Below are positions 25,592 through 34,194 of a stretch of 64,000 nucleotides of DNA, in pieces. Positions within the stretch are counted from its first letter, which is position 1; every line of letters begins with the position of its first letter. The notes under the pieces were generated by a model. The model did not search any database. It saw only the letters and a program-made list of their open reading frames with translations, and was not told the origin of the DNA. Position numbers and translations under genes: made by a program. Origin of the DNA: Faucicola sp048551375 (GTDB lineage: Bacteria; Pseudomonadota; Gammaproteobacteria; Pseudomonadales; Moraxellaceae); the NCBI RefSeq assembly GCF_048551375.1, contig NZ_JBLYZJ010000006.1, forward strand, positions 105,371 to 169,370, in the 5' to 3' direction.

Positions 25592-26044
25592 ATGACTCAA
25601 AAATCTGTTTTAGTGGATGCTAATATTTTAATTGCCATGATTGATGGTGATAATACAAACCCAAATCACGTTGAAGCAAAACAAAAATTTAATGATTTGA
25701 TAGAGCAAAATGTTGCCATTGCCATTACGCCTTTGATTCGTTATGAAGTGTTGCGTGGTATAAAAAGCATTTCGATTGATGAAGCCCAAGCGATTTTAGA
25801 CGATTTTGTTGAGTTTAACATCACGGATAAAGAAGCCAATCCATCCGCTAAAATTTTCCATTTCAGCCGAAGTGATGATTTTTTGGCAAAAAATACAGGG
25901 ATTAAATTAGACAAACAAAACTTTGACGTATTTCATTACGTTGTTGCCAAGATTCGTCATTTAGAACTGGTCAATGTGAATCAAAAAGACTTTAACAAAA
26001 TTGAAAATGTGATTGATTTAATGCCAAATTCCCCATTTGAGTAA
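25592..26044 (+). CDS. PIN-domain ribonuclease (VapC-like fold), partner of the ATPase
   Basis: The 150-residue protein has the full acidic set of PIN nucleases: D9 in VDANIL, E52 in RYEVLRG, D112 in NFDVFHYVVAKI and D133 near the C-terminal VNQKDF. It should cut RNA with metal ions. A Shine-Dalgarno AGGTGAAG precedes the ATG. No VapB-type DNA-binding antitoxin adjoins it; the only close partner is the ATPase gene 11 bases upstream, so the pair may be a toxin with an ATPase controller. carB begins 20 bases after its stop. Confidence 0.82.
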   Translation: MTQKSVLVDANILIAMIDGDNTNPNHVEAKQKFNDLIEQNVAIAITPLIRYEVLRGIKSISIDEAQAILDDFVEFNITDKEANPSAKIFHFSRSDDFLAKNTGIKLDKQNFDVFHYVVAKIRHLELVNVNQKDFNKIENVIDLMPNSPFE

Positions 26045-26064
26045 TTGAGAGTGAGAGAGTAACC

Positions 26065-29000
26065 ATGCCAAAACGTACAGATATCAAATCCATCTTAATC
26101 ATCGGTGCAGGTCCAATCGTCATCGGACAAGCCTGTGAATTCGACTACTCAGGTGCTCAAGCCTGTAAAGCCTTGCGTGAAGAAGGCTACCGAGTCATTC
26201 TCGTCAACTCAAACCCAGCCACCATCATGACCGACCCTGTCATGGCGGATGCCACCTACATCGAGCCGATTACATGGCAAACCGTTGAGCGTATCATCGA
26301 AAAAGAACGCCCAGATGCCATCTTGCCAACCATGGGCGGACAGACCGCACTTAACTGTGCGTTAGACCTTGATAAACATGGCGTATTGGCAAAATACGGC
26401 TGTGAGCTAATCGGTGCGACCAAAGATGCCATCGAAAAAGCCGAAGACCGTGACCTATTCGACAAAGCCATGAAAAAAATCGGCTTAGAATGTCCTCGTG
26501 CCGAAGTCGCAGGCAATATGCAAGAAGCCTTTGAAATCCAAGCCAAAGTCGGCTTCCCTTGTATCATTCGTCCATCATTCACCATGGGCGGTTCGGGCGG
26601 TGGTATCGCTTACAACCGTGACGAATTTGTCGAGATTTGCGAACGTGGTTTTGACCTGTCGCCGACCAAACAGCTATTGATTGACGAAAGCTTAATCGGC
26701 TGGAAAGAATACGAAATGGAAGTCGTGCGTGACAAAAACGACAACTGTATCATCATCTGTTCAATTGAAAACTTCGACCCAATGGGCGTACACACAGGCG
26801 ACTCGATTACCGTTGCCCCTGCTCAGACTTTGACCGACAAAGAATACCAAATCATGCGAAATGCCTCGATTGCGGTATTGCGTGAGATTGGCGTGGAAAC
26901 AGGCGGTTCAAACGTCCAGTTTGGCATCGACCCAAAAACAGGGCGTATGGTTGTCATCGAGATGAACCCTCGTGTTAGCCGTTCTTCTGCGTTAGCGTCT
27001 AAGGCGACTGGCTTTCCGATTGCCAAAATCGCTGCCAAACTCGCCGTTGGTTACACGCTTGATGAACTCAAAAACGACATCACAGGCGGTAAAACCCCAG
27101 CCAGTTTTGAGCCATCAATTGACTATGTGGTGACCAAAGTACCTCGTTTTAACTTTGAAAAATTCCCACAAGCCGATAACACGCTATCAACGCAAATGAA
27201 GTCAGTCGGTGAAGTCATGGCGATTGGGCGTAATTTCCAAGAGTCGATGCAAAAAGCCTTGCGTGGGCTTGAGATTGGCGTGAATGGTTTTGATGAGTAT
27301 TTGGATTTAAACCAAGATACTGACAGCATTCGTAGTACACTGAAAGTTAAACTAAAAACCCCGACCCCAGAGCGTATTTTCTACGTTGCCGATGCGTTCC
27401 GCTTTGGCATGAGTGTGGATGAGGTGTTTAACTTTACCAACATTGACCCTTGGTTCTTGGTACAAATCGAAGACATCGTTAAAACCGAAAAACAAGTCAA
27501 AGAAACGGGCTTTGGTGGTTTGACAGCCGATGTGTTACGTGCGTTTAAACGTAAAGGTTTATCAGATTTACGCCTTGCTACCTTACTTGGTATTTCACAA
27601 AAACAACTGCGTAAAAAGCGTTGGGATTTGGGCGTTTATCCTGTTTATAAACGTGTCGATACTTGTGCCGCCGAGTTTGAAACTTCAACCGCTTATATGT
27701 ACTCAAGCTATGACGATGAGTGCGAAGCACAGCCGACCAATAACAAAAAAATCATGGTCATCGGTGGTGGCCCAAACCGTATCGGACAAGGCATTGAGTT
27801 TGATTATTGCTGTGTGCATGCGGCATTGGCAATGCGTGAAGACGGTTATGAAACCATCATGGTGAACTGTAACCCAGAAACCGTTTCGACCGATTATGAT
27901 ACCTCTGACCGTCTATATTTTGAGCCGATTACCCTTGAAGATGTACTAGAAATCGTACGTATCGAAAAACCTGAAGGCGTGATTGTGCAGTATGGTGGTC
28001 AAACGCCATTGAAACTTGCTCGTGCCTTAGAAGCCGCAGGTGTGCATATCATCGGTACTAGCCCAGATGCCATCGACCGTGCCGAAGACCGTGAACGCTT
28101 CCAACACATGATTAACCAGTTAGGCTTTACTCAGCCACCCAATGCGTTGGCGACCAGTACCGAAGACGGTATTGTCAAAGCCGAAAAAGTCGGCTATCCG
28201 CTGGTGGTGCGTCCTTCGTATGTGTTGGGCGGTCGTGCCATGGAAATCGTGTATAACGAAAGCGAACTCCGCCGTTACTTGCGTGAGGCGGTACAAGCCT
28301 CGAATGAAGCCCCTGTGCTACTTGACCGCTTCCTTGATGATGCGATTGAGGTCGATGTGGATTGTATCTCGGACGGCACAAACGTGGTGATTGGCGGTAT
28401 CATGCAACATATCGAACAGGCAGGCGTGCATTCTGGCGACTCGGCTTGCTCGATTCCGCCTTATTCGCTCGGTCAAGAGATTTGTGATGTCATGCGTGAG
28501 CAAACGGTGGCAATGGCAAAAGAGCTTGGCGTGGTCGGCTTGATGAACGTGCAATATGCGGTCAAAGACGGCGTGGTGTATATCCTTGAGGTCAATCCTC
28601 GTGCCTCTCGTACCGTGCCTTTTGTGTCAAAATGTATCGGCACATCGCTTGCCCAAGTCGCCGCTCGCTGTATGGCAGGCAAAACCTTGGCAGAGCAAGG
28701 CTTTACCCAAGAGGTGATTCCAAGTTTCTTTGCGGTCAAAGAGGCAGTATTCCCATTTGCCAAGTTTCCGGGGGTTGACCCAATCCTTAGCCCAGAGATG
28801 AAATCAACGGGTGAAGTCATGGGCGTGGGTCAGACCTTTGGCGAAGCGTATTATAAAGCTATCATCGGTAGTAATGACCGCTTACCTGGTTTGCCAGTTG
28901 ATGGTGAAGTGAAAAAAGTCTTCCTATCGGTGCGTGATAGTGATAAAGCCAACTTAATTCCGATTGCCAAACAATTCATCGAATATGGCTTTGGATTGGT

Positions 29001-29307
29001 TGCCACAGGCGGTACGCATCAAGTATTAAGCGATGCTGGATTGGCATGTGAAAAAGTCAACAAAGTCAATGAAGGTCGCCCACATATTGTTGATGCCATC
29101 AAAAATGGTGAAATTGCCATTGTGGTAAACACTACTGAAGGCAAACAAGCCCACGAAGATTCGTTCTCAATTCGCCGTAGTGCCTTGCAACACAAAGTGT
29201 TTAATGTGACAACGCTCAATGCGGCGGCGGCGGTGGCGGAAGCCTATAAAGTACAATTGCCGTTTGAAGTATATAAATTGCAAGAATTGCACGCTCAAGC
29301 GAAATAA
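26065..29307 (+). CDS. carB: Carbamoyl-phosphate synthase large subunit
   Basis: The 1080-residue protein has the two duplicated ATP-grasp halves of CarB. The first half shows ILIIGAGPIVIGQACEFDYS, the second MVIGGGPNRIGQGIEFDY, each followed by ATP-grasp motifs and an EMNPRVSRSSALASKATG or EVNPRASRTVPFVSK. The C-terminal 130 residues form the MGS-like allosteric domain (VATGGTHQVL). It joins bicarbonate, ammonia from CarA and two ATP into carbamoyl phosphate. Full length. It starts 20 bases after the PIN gene and so probably depends on the transcript running from carA through four unrelated genes, unless an internal promoter exists. Confidence 0.97.
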   Translation: MPKRTDIKSILIIGAGPIVIGQACEFDYSGAQACKALREEGYRVILVNSNPATIMTDPVMADATYIEPITWQTVERIIEKERPDAILPTMGGQTALNCALDLDKHGVLAKYGCELIGATKDAIEKAEDRDLFDKAMKKIGLECPRAEVAGNMQEAFEIQAKVGFPCIIRPSFTMGGSGGGIAYNRDEFVEICERGFDLSPTKQLLIDESLIGWKEYEMEVVRDKNDNCIIICSIENFDPMGVHTGDSITVAPAQTLTDKEYQIMRNASIAVLREIGVETGGSNVQFGIDPKTGRMVVIEMNPRVSRSSALASKATGFPIAKIAAKLAVGYTLDELKNDITGGKTPASFEPSIDYVVTKVPRFNFEKFPQADNTLSTQMKSVGEVMAIGRNFQESMQKALRGLEIGVNGFDEYLDLNQDTDSIRSTLKVKLKTPTPERIFYVADAFRFGMSVDEVFNFTNIDPWFLVQIEDIVKTEKQVKETGFGGLTADVLRAFKRKGLSDLRLATLLGISQKQLRKKRWDLGVYPVYKRVDTCAAEFETSTAYMYSSYDDECEAQPTNNKKIMVIGGGPNRIGQGIEFDYCCVHAALAMREDGYETIMVNCNPETVSTDYDTSDRLYFEPITLEDVLEIVRIEKPEGVIVQYGGQTPLKLARALEAAGVHIIGTSPDAIDRAEDRERFQHMINQLGFTQPPNALATSTEDGIVKAEKVGYPLVVRPSYVLGGRAMEIVYNESELRRYLREAVQASNEAPVLLDRFLDDAIEVDVDCISDGTNVVIGGIMQHIEQAGVHSGDSACSIPPYSLGQEICDVMREQTVAMAKELGVVGLMNVQYAVKDGVVYILEVNPRASRTVPFVSKCIGTSLAQVAARCMAGKTLAEQGFTQEVIPSFFAVKEAVFPFAKFPGVDPILSPEMKSTGEVMGVGQTFGEAYYKAIIGSNDRLPGLPVDGEVKKVFLSVRDSDKANLIPIAKQFIEYGFGLVATGGTHQVLSDAGLACEKVNKVNEGRPHIVDAIKNGEIAIVVNTTEGKQAHEDSFSIRRSALQHKVFNVTTLNAAAAVAEAYKVQLPFEVYKLQELHAQAK

Positions 29308-29330
29308 GCGTTCATTGTACTTTTCTAAAT

Positions 29331-29362
29331 AAAAAGCCAATGATTGATATTATTGGCTTTTT
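29331..29362 (+). terminator. Rho-independent terminator after carB
   Basis: AAAAAGCCAAT (29331-29341) pairs with ATTGGCTTTTT just downstream, followed by T residues. It ends 55 bases after the carB stop. Confidence 0.85.
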
Positions 29363-29385
29363 CGATGGATTGAAACAATAATCAG

Positions 29386-29413
29386 TTGCATTTTATCCAA
29401 AAATTGCTACAAT
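29386..29413 (+). promoter_or_regulatory. Sigma-70 promoter of greA
   Basis: TTGCAT (29386-29391) and TACAAT (29408-29413) are 16 bases apart. Transcription would start near 29420, leaving a leader of about 165 bases before greA. Confidence 0.65.
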
Positions 29414-29419
29414 AGCCCC

Positions 29420-29495
29420 ATTAAACGGTTTGACCGTTCACAGCGAAATTTAACGACCCTGCTAGGTGGTAATACTGCCTAGCATGGTTTTTTTT
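29420..29495 (+). ncRNA. Putative greA leader RNA with an internal terminator (GraL-like arrangement)
   Basis: Inside the greA leader a 7-bp stem TGCTAGG (29460-29466) pairs with CCTAGCA (29478-29484) and is followed by eight T residues (29488-29495). Most transcripts from the promoter at 29386 could end here, giving an RNA of about 75 bases. In E. coli the greA leader also makes a short terminated RNA, GraL. Homology in sequence is not claimed; only the layout is similar. Confidence 0.4.
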
Positions 29496-29585
29496 ATACG
29501 TAAGAAAACTATGCAGAAAAGCCACGCAACATTTTTTGCCACCTTGCGTATATTTTGACCTGTATATTTTTGACAAGGAAATCTT

Positions 29586-30062
29586 ATGCAACGTTATCCC
29601 ATGACCCCACAAGGTCACGCTTCGCTCGAAGAAGAGCTAAAACAGCTCAAAACCGTTGACCGCCCACGCATTACCGCCGCCATTGCCGAAGCTCGTGAAC
29701 ATGGCGACCTAAAAGAAAACGCCGAATACCACGCCGCCCGTGAACAGCAAGGCTTTTGCGAGGCTCGTATCCGTGATATCGAAGCTAAACTAGGCGGTGC
29801 TGAAGTCATCGACCCACTCAAAATCCCTCAAGATGGGCGTGTGGTGTTTGGCGTGACCGTGGTCATCGAAAACCTTGACACCGAAGAGCAAAAAACCTAT
29901 AAAATCGTAGGCGATGATGAGGCGGATTTTAAAGCCAATAAAATCTCAATCAACTCACCCATTGCTCGTGGTTTGATTGGCAAATCCGAAGGCGATGAAG
30001 CCAAAATCGAAACCCCAAGTGGCACAGTAGAATACGAAATCGTTAAGATTTTATACCAATAA
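29586..30062 (+). CDS. greA: Transcription elongation factor GreA
   Basis: The 158-residue protein has the standard GreA form: an N-terminal coiled coil (residues 1-75) with GDLKENAEYHAAREQQGF at its tip, including the acidic pair (D, E) that reaches into RNA polymerase, and a C-terminal FKBP-like domain (IDPLKIPQDGRVVFG... and ARGLIGKSEGDEA). It stimulates cleavage of backtracked RNA by RNA polymerase. Length is normal. It has its own promoter, an unusual terminated leader, and a terminator before argG. Confidence 0.96.
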   Translation: MQRYPMTPQGHASLEEELKQLKTVDRPRITAAIAEAREHGDLKENAEYHAAREQQGFCEARIRDIEAKLGGAEVIDPLKIPQDGRVVFGVTVVIENLDTEEQKTYKIVGDDEADFKANKISINSPIARGLIGKSEGDEAKIETPSGTVEYEIVKILYQ

Positions 30063-30078
30063 GACACTGCCAAATAAA

Positions 30079-30110
30079 AAATCCAGTTACGATTAACTGG
30101 ATTTTTTATT
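30079..30110 (+). terminator. Rho-independent terminator after greA
   Basis: AAATCCAGTTA (30079-30089) pairs with TAACTGGATTT (30094-30104), followed by a T-rich tail. Confidence 0.88.
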
Positions 30111-30224
30111 TAATGGTTTATTATCAAATTGGCTCAAAAAGCCCCAGCAAAAATGTTACAATACCCCACGCTTTAGTGACATATTTACCTTATTTTTATT
30201 GTTAGATAATTGTTAGGAACGCTG

Positions 30225-31565
30225 ATGAACGACCACGCCACCATTTTACAATCTGTCCCAGTTGGACAAAAAGTCGGTATCGCCTTTTCTGGCGGTCTTG
30301 ATACCTCGGCCGCCTTGCTTTGGATGAAGCAAAAAGGGGCTTTGCCTTATGCTTACACTGCCAACCTAGGTCAGCCAGACGAAGATGACTACAATGCCAT
30401 TCCCCAAAAAGCCCTTGAATATGGGGCGATTGAGGCACGTTTGATTGACTGCCGTTTGCAATTAGCCCATGAGGGGATTACTGCCATTCAATGTGGGGCA
30501 TTTCATGTCAGTACAGGCGGTATGCCATATTTTAACACTACGCCATTGGGTCGTGCTGTGACAGGCACGATGCTAGTCAGTGCGATGAATGTCGATGATG
30601 TCAATATTTGGGGCGATGGCTCGACTTATAAAGGCAATGATATCGAGCGTTTTTATCGTTATGGCTTGTTGACCAATCCTAAGCTAAAAATCTATAAACC
30701 TTGGTTAGACCAAACTTTTATTGATGAATTAGGTGGTCGTGCGGAAATGTCACAATTTTTGCTTGACCATGAATATCATTATAAAATGTCAAAAGAAAAA
30801 GCCTATTCGACCGATTCTAATATGCTAGGGGCGACCCATGAAGCCAAAGATTTGGAATTTTTGGATGCCAGTATGCAAATTGTTGAGCCGATTATGGGTG
30901 TGGCATTTTGGGATATGTCTATTGATATTCAACCTGAAACGGTCAGCGTACGTTTTGAAGAAGGCGTACCTGTGGCACTCAATGGCGAAACCTTTAACAG
31001 CCCAGTTGAGTTGATTCTCAAAGCCAATGAAATCGGTGGTCGTCATGGTCTTGGTATGACTGACCAAATCGAAAACCGTATCATCGAAGCCAAATCTCGT
31101 GGTATCTACGAAGCCCCTGCGATGGCGTTGTTACACATTGCGTATGAGCGTTTGGTGACTGGCATTCATAATGAAGACACCATCGAGCAATACCGTATCA
31201 ATGGTATTCGCTTGGGTCGCTTGTTGTATCAAGGTCGTTGGTTTGATTCGCAAGCCTTGATGCTTCGTGAATCTGCCCAACGCTGGGTCGCCAAAGCCAT
31301 CACAGGTGAGGTCACACTAGAGCTACGCCGTGGTAATGACTTCACGATTCTGAATACCGAATCACCAAACTTGACCTACGCCCCAGAGCGTCTTTCAATG
31401 GAAAAAGTAGAGAATTCTGCCTTTACACCAATGGATAGAATCGGTCAGTTGACGATGCGTAATTTGGATATCAATGATACTCGCTTTAAATTGGGTATCT
31501 ATAGCAATAGCGGTCTATTACGCATGGAACAAGGCTGTGACGTGCCACAACTTGAGCATAAATAA
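30225..31565 (+). CDS. argG: Argininosuccinate synthase
   Basis: The start is the ATG at 30225 (MNDHATILQSVPVGQKVG), with AGGA 8 bases upstream; an earlier TTG at 30210 is unlikely. The 446-residue enzyme is of the E. coli ArgG type, with P-loop IAFSGGLDTSAALLWM, then LGQPDEDDYNAIPQKALEYG and STDSNMLGATHEAKDLEFL. It condenses citrulline and aspartate with ATP in arginine synthesis, downstream of the carbamoyl phosphate made by CarAB, though it is transcribed separately. Full length with all conserved blocks. Confidence 0.95.
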   Translation: MNDHATILQSVPVGQKVGIAFSGGLDTSAALLWMKQKGALPYAYTANLGQPDEDDYNAIPQKALEYGAIEARLIDCRLQLAHEGITAIQCGAFHVSTGGMPYFNTTPLGRAVTGTMLVSAMNVDDVNIWGDGSTYKGNDIERFYRYGLLTNPKLKIYKPWLDQTFIDELGGRAEMSQFLLDHEYHYKMSKEKAYSTDSNMLGATHEAKDLEFLDASMQIVEPIMGVAFWDMSIDIQPETVSVRFEEGVPVALNGETFNSPVELILKANEIGGRHGLGMTDQIENRIIEAKSRGIYEAPAMALLHIAYERLVTGIHNEDTIEQYRINGIRLGRLLYQGRWFDSQALMLRESAQRWVAKAITGEVTLELRRGNDFTILNTESPNLTYAPERLSMEKVENSAFTPMDRIGQLTMRNLDINDTRFKLGIYSNSGLLRMEQGCDVPQLEHK

Positions 31566-31605
31566 GATTGCTTACACCCTTTTAGGATTATAACTGCTTT
31601 AAGTT

Positions 31606-31726
31606 TTAATCCCCCCTTGCGGAATATATTCCTCACCTTTTTTAAAGGGGGACTTCACCTCCGTTTTAGTCTAATTTATGGCGGTGTAGCCCCCTCTTTC
31701 ATAAAGAAGGGGTTGGGGGAGATTAA
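31606..31726. repeat. TTAATCCCCC/GGGGGAGATTAA inverted-repeat element
   Basis: Ends TTAATCCCCCC and GGGGGAGATTAA, with an inner TTTTTTAAAGGGGGA and CCCCCTCTTTCATAAAGAAGG, form an imperfect hairpin element of about 120 bases. It lies between argG and the UPF0149 gene; related copies are at 11243 and 49225. It may double as their transcription end. No coding capacity. Confidence 0.6.
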
Positions 31727-31746
31727 AGGGAATTACCCTTTTTTAT

Positions 31747-32289
31747 TTAATCATTGGTATGGAATAACAAAAACAATTCCACGACATTTTTCTCAATGGC
31801 TTCTGCCATTTGGCTCATGGTATCTGGGTCTTTCATCAACTCAACCATATCAGGCTCTTCGGCATCAATCCCACTAAACAACACCATCGGCAAGGTCAAC
31901 ATCGCCACATCTTCTTGGGTGTCTTCATCGCTAAACCAATCCGCCTCTTCATCTTCGCTGGCATACATCGCATCAACAAAACCCACTGACCATTCACCCA
32001 CATCCGACTCAATGACATCATCATAATCAATGTCTTCGATATCAAATGGTAATTCAATCTCACGCTCATCTTGTAGCGTGGCTTTTAGCTCATCTCGCCA
32101 TGCTGTCAATGCGTCAAGTACCGCAGGTTTGACCTGTTTTTGATGCCCTTCAAATAAAAAATCTTGCCAATCTTTGAGTGGCTTGCCCACGATAGAGGCA
32201 GTCAAAAAACCATGCGTAGCGATACTTGGCATACCAAATTCGTTGTCATCGCTATCCAAAAAATCCATTAAATCATCAAAGTTCATCAT
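31747..32289 (-). CDS. UPF0149 (YecA/YgfB) family protein
   Basis: The 180-residue acidic protein has the UPF0149 pattern: a Gly-Phe-Leu-Thr-Ala block at THGFLTASIVGKPLKDWQDF (about residues 25-44), a middle WSVGFVDAMY, and a helical C-terminus (MVELMKDPDTMSQMAEAIEK). The C-terminal SEC-C zinc motif of YecA is absent, so it is the YgfB-like short form. Function is poorly known. Two tandem ATGs (32289, 32286) could both serve. It lies 46 bases after the acidic 83-residue gene on the same strand, probably one operon. Confidence 0.75.
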   Translation of the reverse strand: MMNFDDLMDFLDSDDNEFGMPSIATHGFLTASIVGKPLKDWQDFLFEGHQKQVKPAVLDALTAWRDELKATLQDEREIELPFDIEDIDYDDVIESDVGEWSVGFVDAMYASEDEEADWFSDEDTQEDVAMLTLPMVLFSGIDAEEPDMVELMKDPDTMSQMAEAIEKNVVELFLLFHTND

Positions 32290-32335
32290 TGTTATTTACC
32301 TTTGGTTATGTCAGTTGGTGATGACTAAGTTCGCA

Positions 32336-32587
32336 TTAGTCATCAAAATCATCATCGTCCCAGTCATCGTCATCATCTAGGTCGTCTAAGTCTTTATCAA
32401 AATCGTCAAAACCGTCTTTGAGTGAGCGTTCAAGACGTTTTTCTTCTAATAAATTGTCAATCAATCGTCTTTTTTCAAGACTGCTCGCACGCCCTCGACC
32501 TGATGCGTCATCATCTGCCAGTCGTGCGTCATCATCATCATCAAAGCTTTCGTCTTCAAATCCGTCTTCTAAATCCGTGTCTGCCAT
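32336..32587 (-). CDS. Small Asp-rich protein, PA3496-like
   Basis: The 83-residue protein is dominated by Asp (a C-terminal tail of DDLDDDDDWDDDDFDD) around a short basic helix, LEKRRLIDNLLEEKRLERSL (residues 36-55). This Arg/Glu helix with an acidic tail resembles the short gammaproteobacterial proteins labelled PA3496-type, tentatively linked with envelope integrity. A strong Shine-Dalgarno GGAGG lies about 9 bases before the ATG, supporting expression. It leads a two-gene unit with UPF0149. Identification by resemblance only. Confidence 0.6.
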   Translation of the reverse strand: MADTDLEDGFEDESFDDDDDARLADDDASGRGRASSLEKRRLIDNLLEEKRLERSLKDGFDDFDKDLDDLDDDDDWDDDDFDD

Positions 32588-32691
32588 AAGTGTGCCTCCG
32601 TCATGTCGTGTGCAAAAGTTTTAGCAAAGTTTTGATTTATACAGCCTTATAATGGCTTTAATCTGATAAGTCAAGTATTTTTTGGATTGGG

Positions 32692-34113
32692 TTATGATGA
32701 TTTGTCCATATTGTCCGTGTCACTACTGGTCAAAATCGTATCTCGTTTCTCAATCATTTCTTTCATCAAAATAGCAGATAAGCCTTGATACAGCAGAGCT
32801 TCACGTTCGATGACACTGGTAGGATGTTTGATATTTTTGAGCTGTACTTGCCCATCGAGGGTTTTTAGCAAGGGTTGTGGGTACAATAACAGTAAACCAT
32901 CTTCTTTGCCATGATTTGCCATCAATTGATGGATGGCATCATATTGTTGGTTGAGGCTCGCACCGACATGAATGGGCAAGGCAAAACGTGACAGTTCACG
33001 GTGTTTTTCGTACACCACTTGATTGACCATAATCACCAATTTGGCAAGCAATACCGATGCCAAAGGAAGCTGTTCGGCTTTACCGCTTAAATGCACCACT
33101 GCCCCTTGGGTGCTAAAGTGCGAAACTTGGGTAAGTTTGACATCTTTGATATAGCGATTGATGAGGGCGTGGCTATGCTCAAACAGGCTTTCTGCGGTAC
33201 GAGCAAATAGTTGGTCACAAAGGCGTAGATACGGATTGGCAAGCTCTGGTGCGACACGATCCAGCAAATGAAATTCATCAAAAAAGCAAATTTGCATTTG
33301 AATTTGGGCATATTGATTATAAGCTGGCACGATGACATTGGGCGAAACGCTAGGTTGGGCAGTGGTTTGGTAGATATTGGGTGCGTCATTCTCCGCTGTG
33401 TGCAGTTCACTGGCGAAGGATTGCGTGTCATCAAGTGTGCTATCGCTGTCGGTTTGGTTTTTATTGGGGTATAAAAAGTCGGTAATCGAACGGCTATCTT
33501 GCTCAACTGACAGTGCTTCTTCACTCGATGGCTGTGGGTCTGCCACACCTGTTGTCGCCATGTTTTCATTGTTGATTCGAGCCAAAGCAAGGCGTTGTTG
33601 GACTTTTTCACCCAATTGCTCAAGCTGTTGACGGGTGGGGCGTGCCAAATACCCATAAATCAACCACAAAAACCCATGTAAAATCGCCGAACCCAACAAA
33701 AATAACCATTGCCCACTGATGATTTCACCTTTAGAAACGGCTTTCATGGTGACACTGGCATAGCCTAAAAGTTGATTATTTTGGATAATATTATCTTCAA
33801 TCACTTGACCTGTTTCGGTTTGTGATTGTCCGATTTGTACCAATGTTTGTTTATTTTGGTCGCTGATGACCAGTTTGGCGATATCATTATCGACTTGATA
33901 GCGATTGGCTAATACGCTTAGGCTAATTCGGTCTTGATTGGCAATTGCCGTCATGGATTCTTTGCCCAATTGCTCGACAATTTTTTCACCTTTATCGGTG
34001 CGGTATTCATATTGTTGTTTTTCAGTGCTAAATACTAACATGATGATATTTAGGCAAAAACTAATCAATAATATAATGGCAAAAATGCCTTGGCGTGGGG
34101 CAAGATAATTCAT
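32692..34113 (-). CDS. Two-span membrane protein, YtjB/AhpA-like, divergent from serB
   Basis: I take the ATG at 34113 (MNYLAPRQGIFAIILLISF), giving 473 residues; a longer frame upstream overlaps the serB region and lacks resemblance. Hydrophobic spans lie at about residues 9-30 and 136-157, with a sensor-like periplasmic stretch of about 105 residues between (NRYQVDNDIAKLVISDQ). The cytoplasmic part is long, with Gln/Ser/Thr-rich linkers and a helical end. E. coli serB also has a two-span membrane protein (YtjB) divergently next to it, so position supports the same group. Function is unknown. Confidence 0.65.
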   Translation of the reverse strand: MNYLAPRQGIFAIILLISFCLNIIMLVFSTEKQQYEYRTDKGEKIVEQLGKESMTAIANQDRISLSVLANRYQVDNDIAKLVISDQNKQTLVQIGQSQTETGQVIEDNIIQNNQLLGYASVTMKAVSKGEIISGQWLFLLGSAILHGFLWLIYGYLARPTRQQLEQLGEKVQQRLALARINNENMATTGVADPQPSSEEALSVEQDSRSITDFLYPNKNQTDSDSTLDDTQSFASELHTAENDAPNIYQTTAQPSVSPNVIVPAYNQYAQIQMQICFFDEFHLLDRVAPELANPYLRLCDQLFARTAESLFEHSHALINRYIKDVKLTQVSHFSTQGAVVHLSGKAEQLPLASVLLAKLVIMVNQVVYEKHRELSRFALPIHVGASLNQQYDAIHQLMANHGKEDGLLLLYPQPLLKTLDGQVQLKNIKHPTSVIEREALLYQGLSAILMKEMIEKRDTILTSSDTDNMDKSS

Positions 34114-34194
34114 GGGTATAATAAACTTTCTTTGGCGATAATTAAATGCTACATTATCATGTTTATTTTTTTGACGCACAAGGGGCAAATACAC

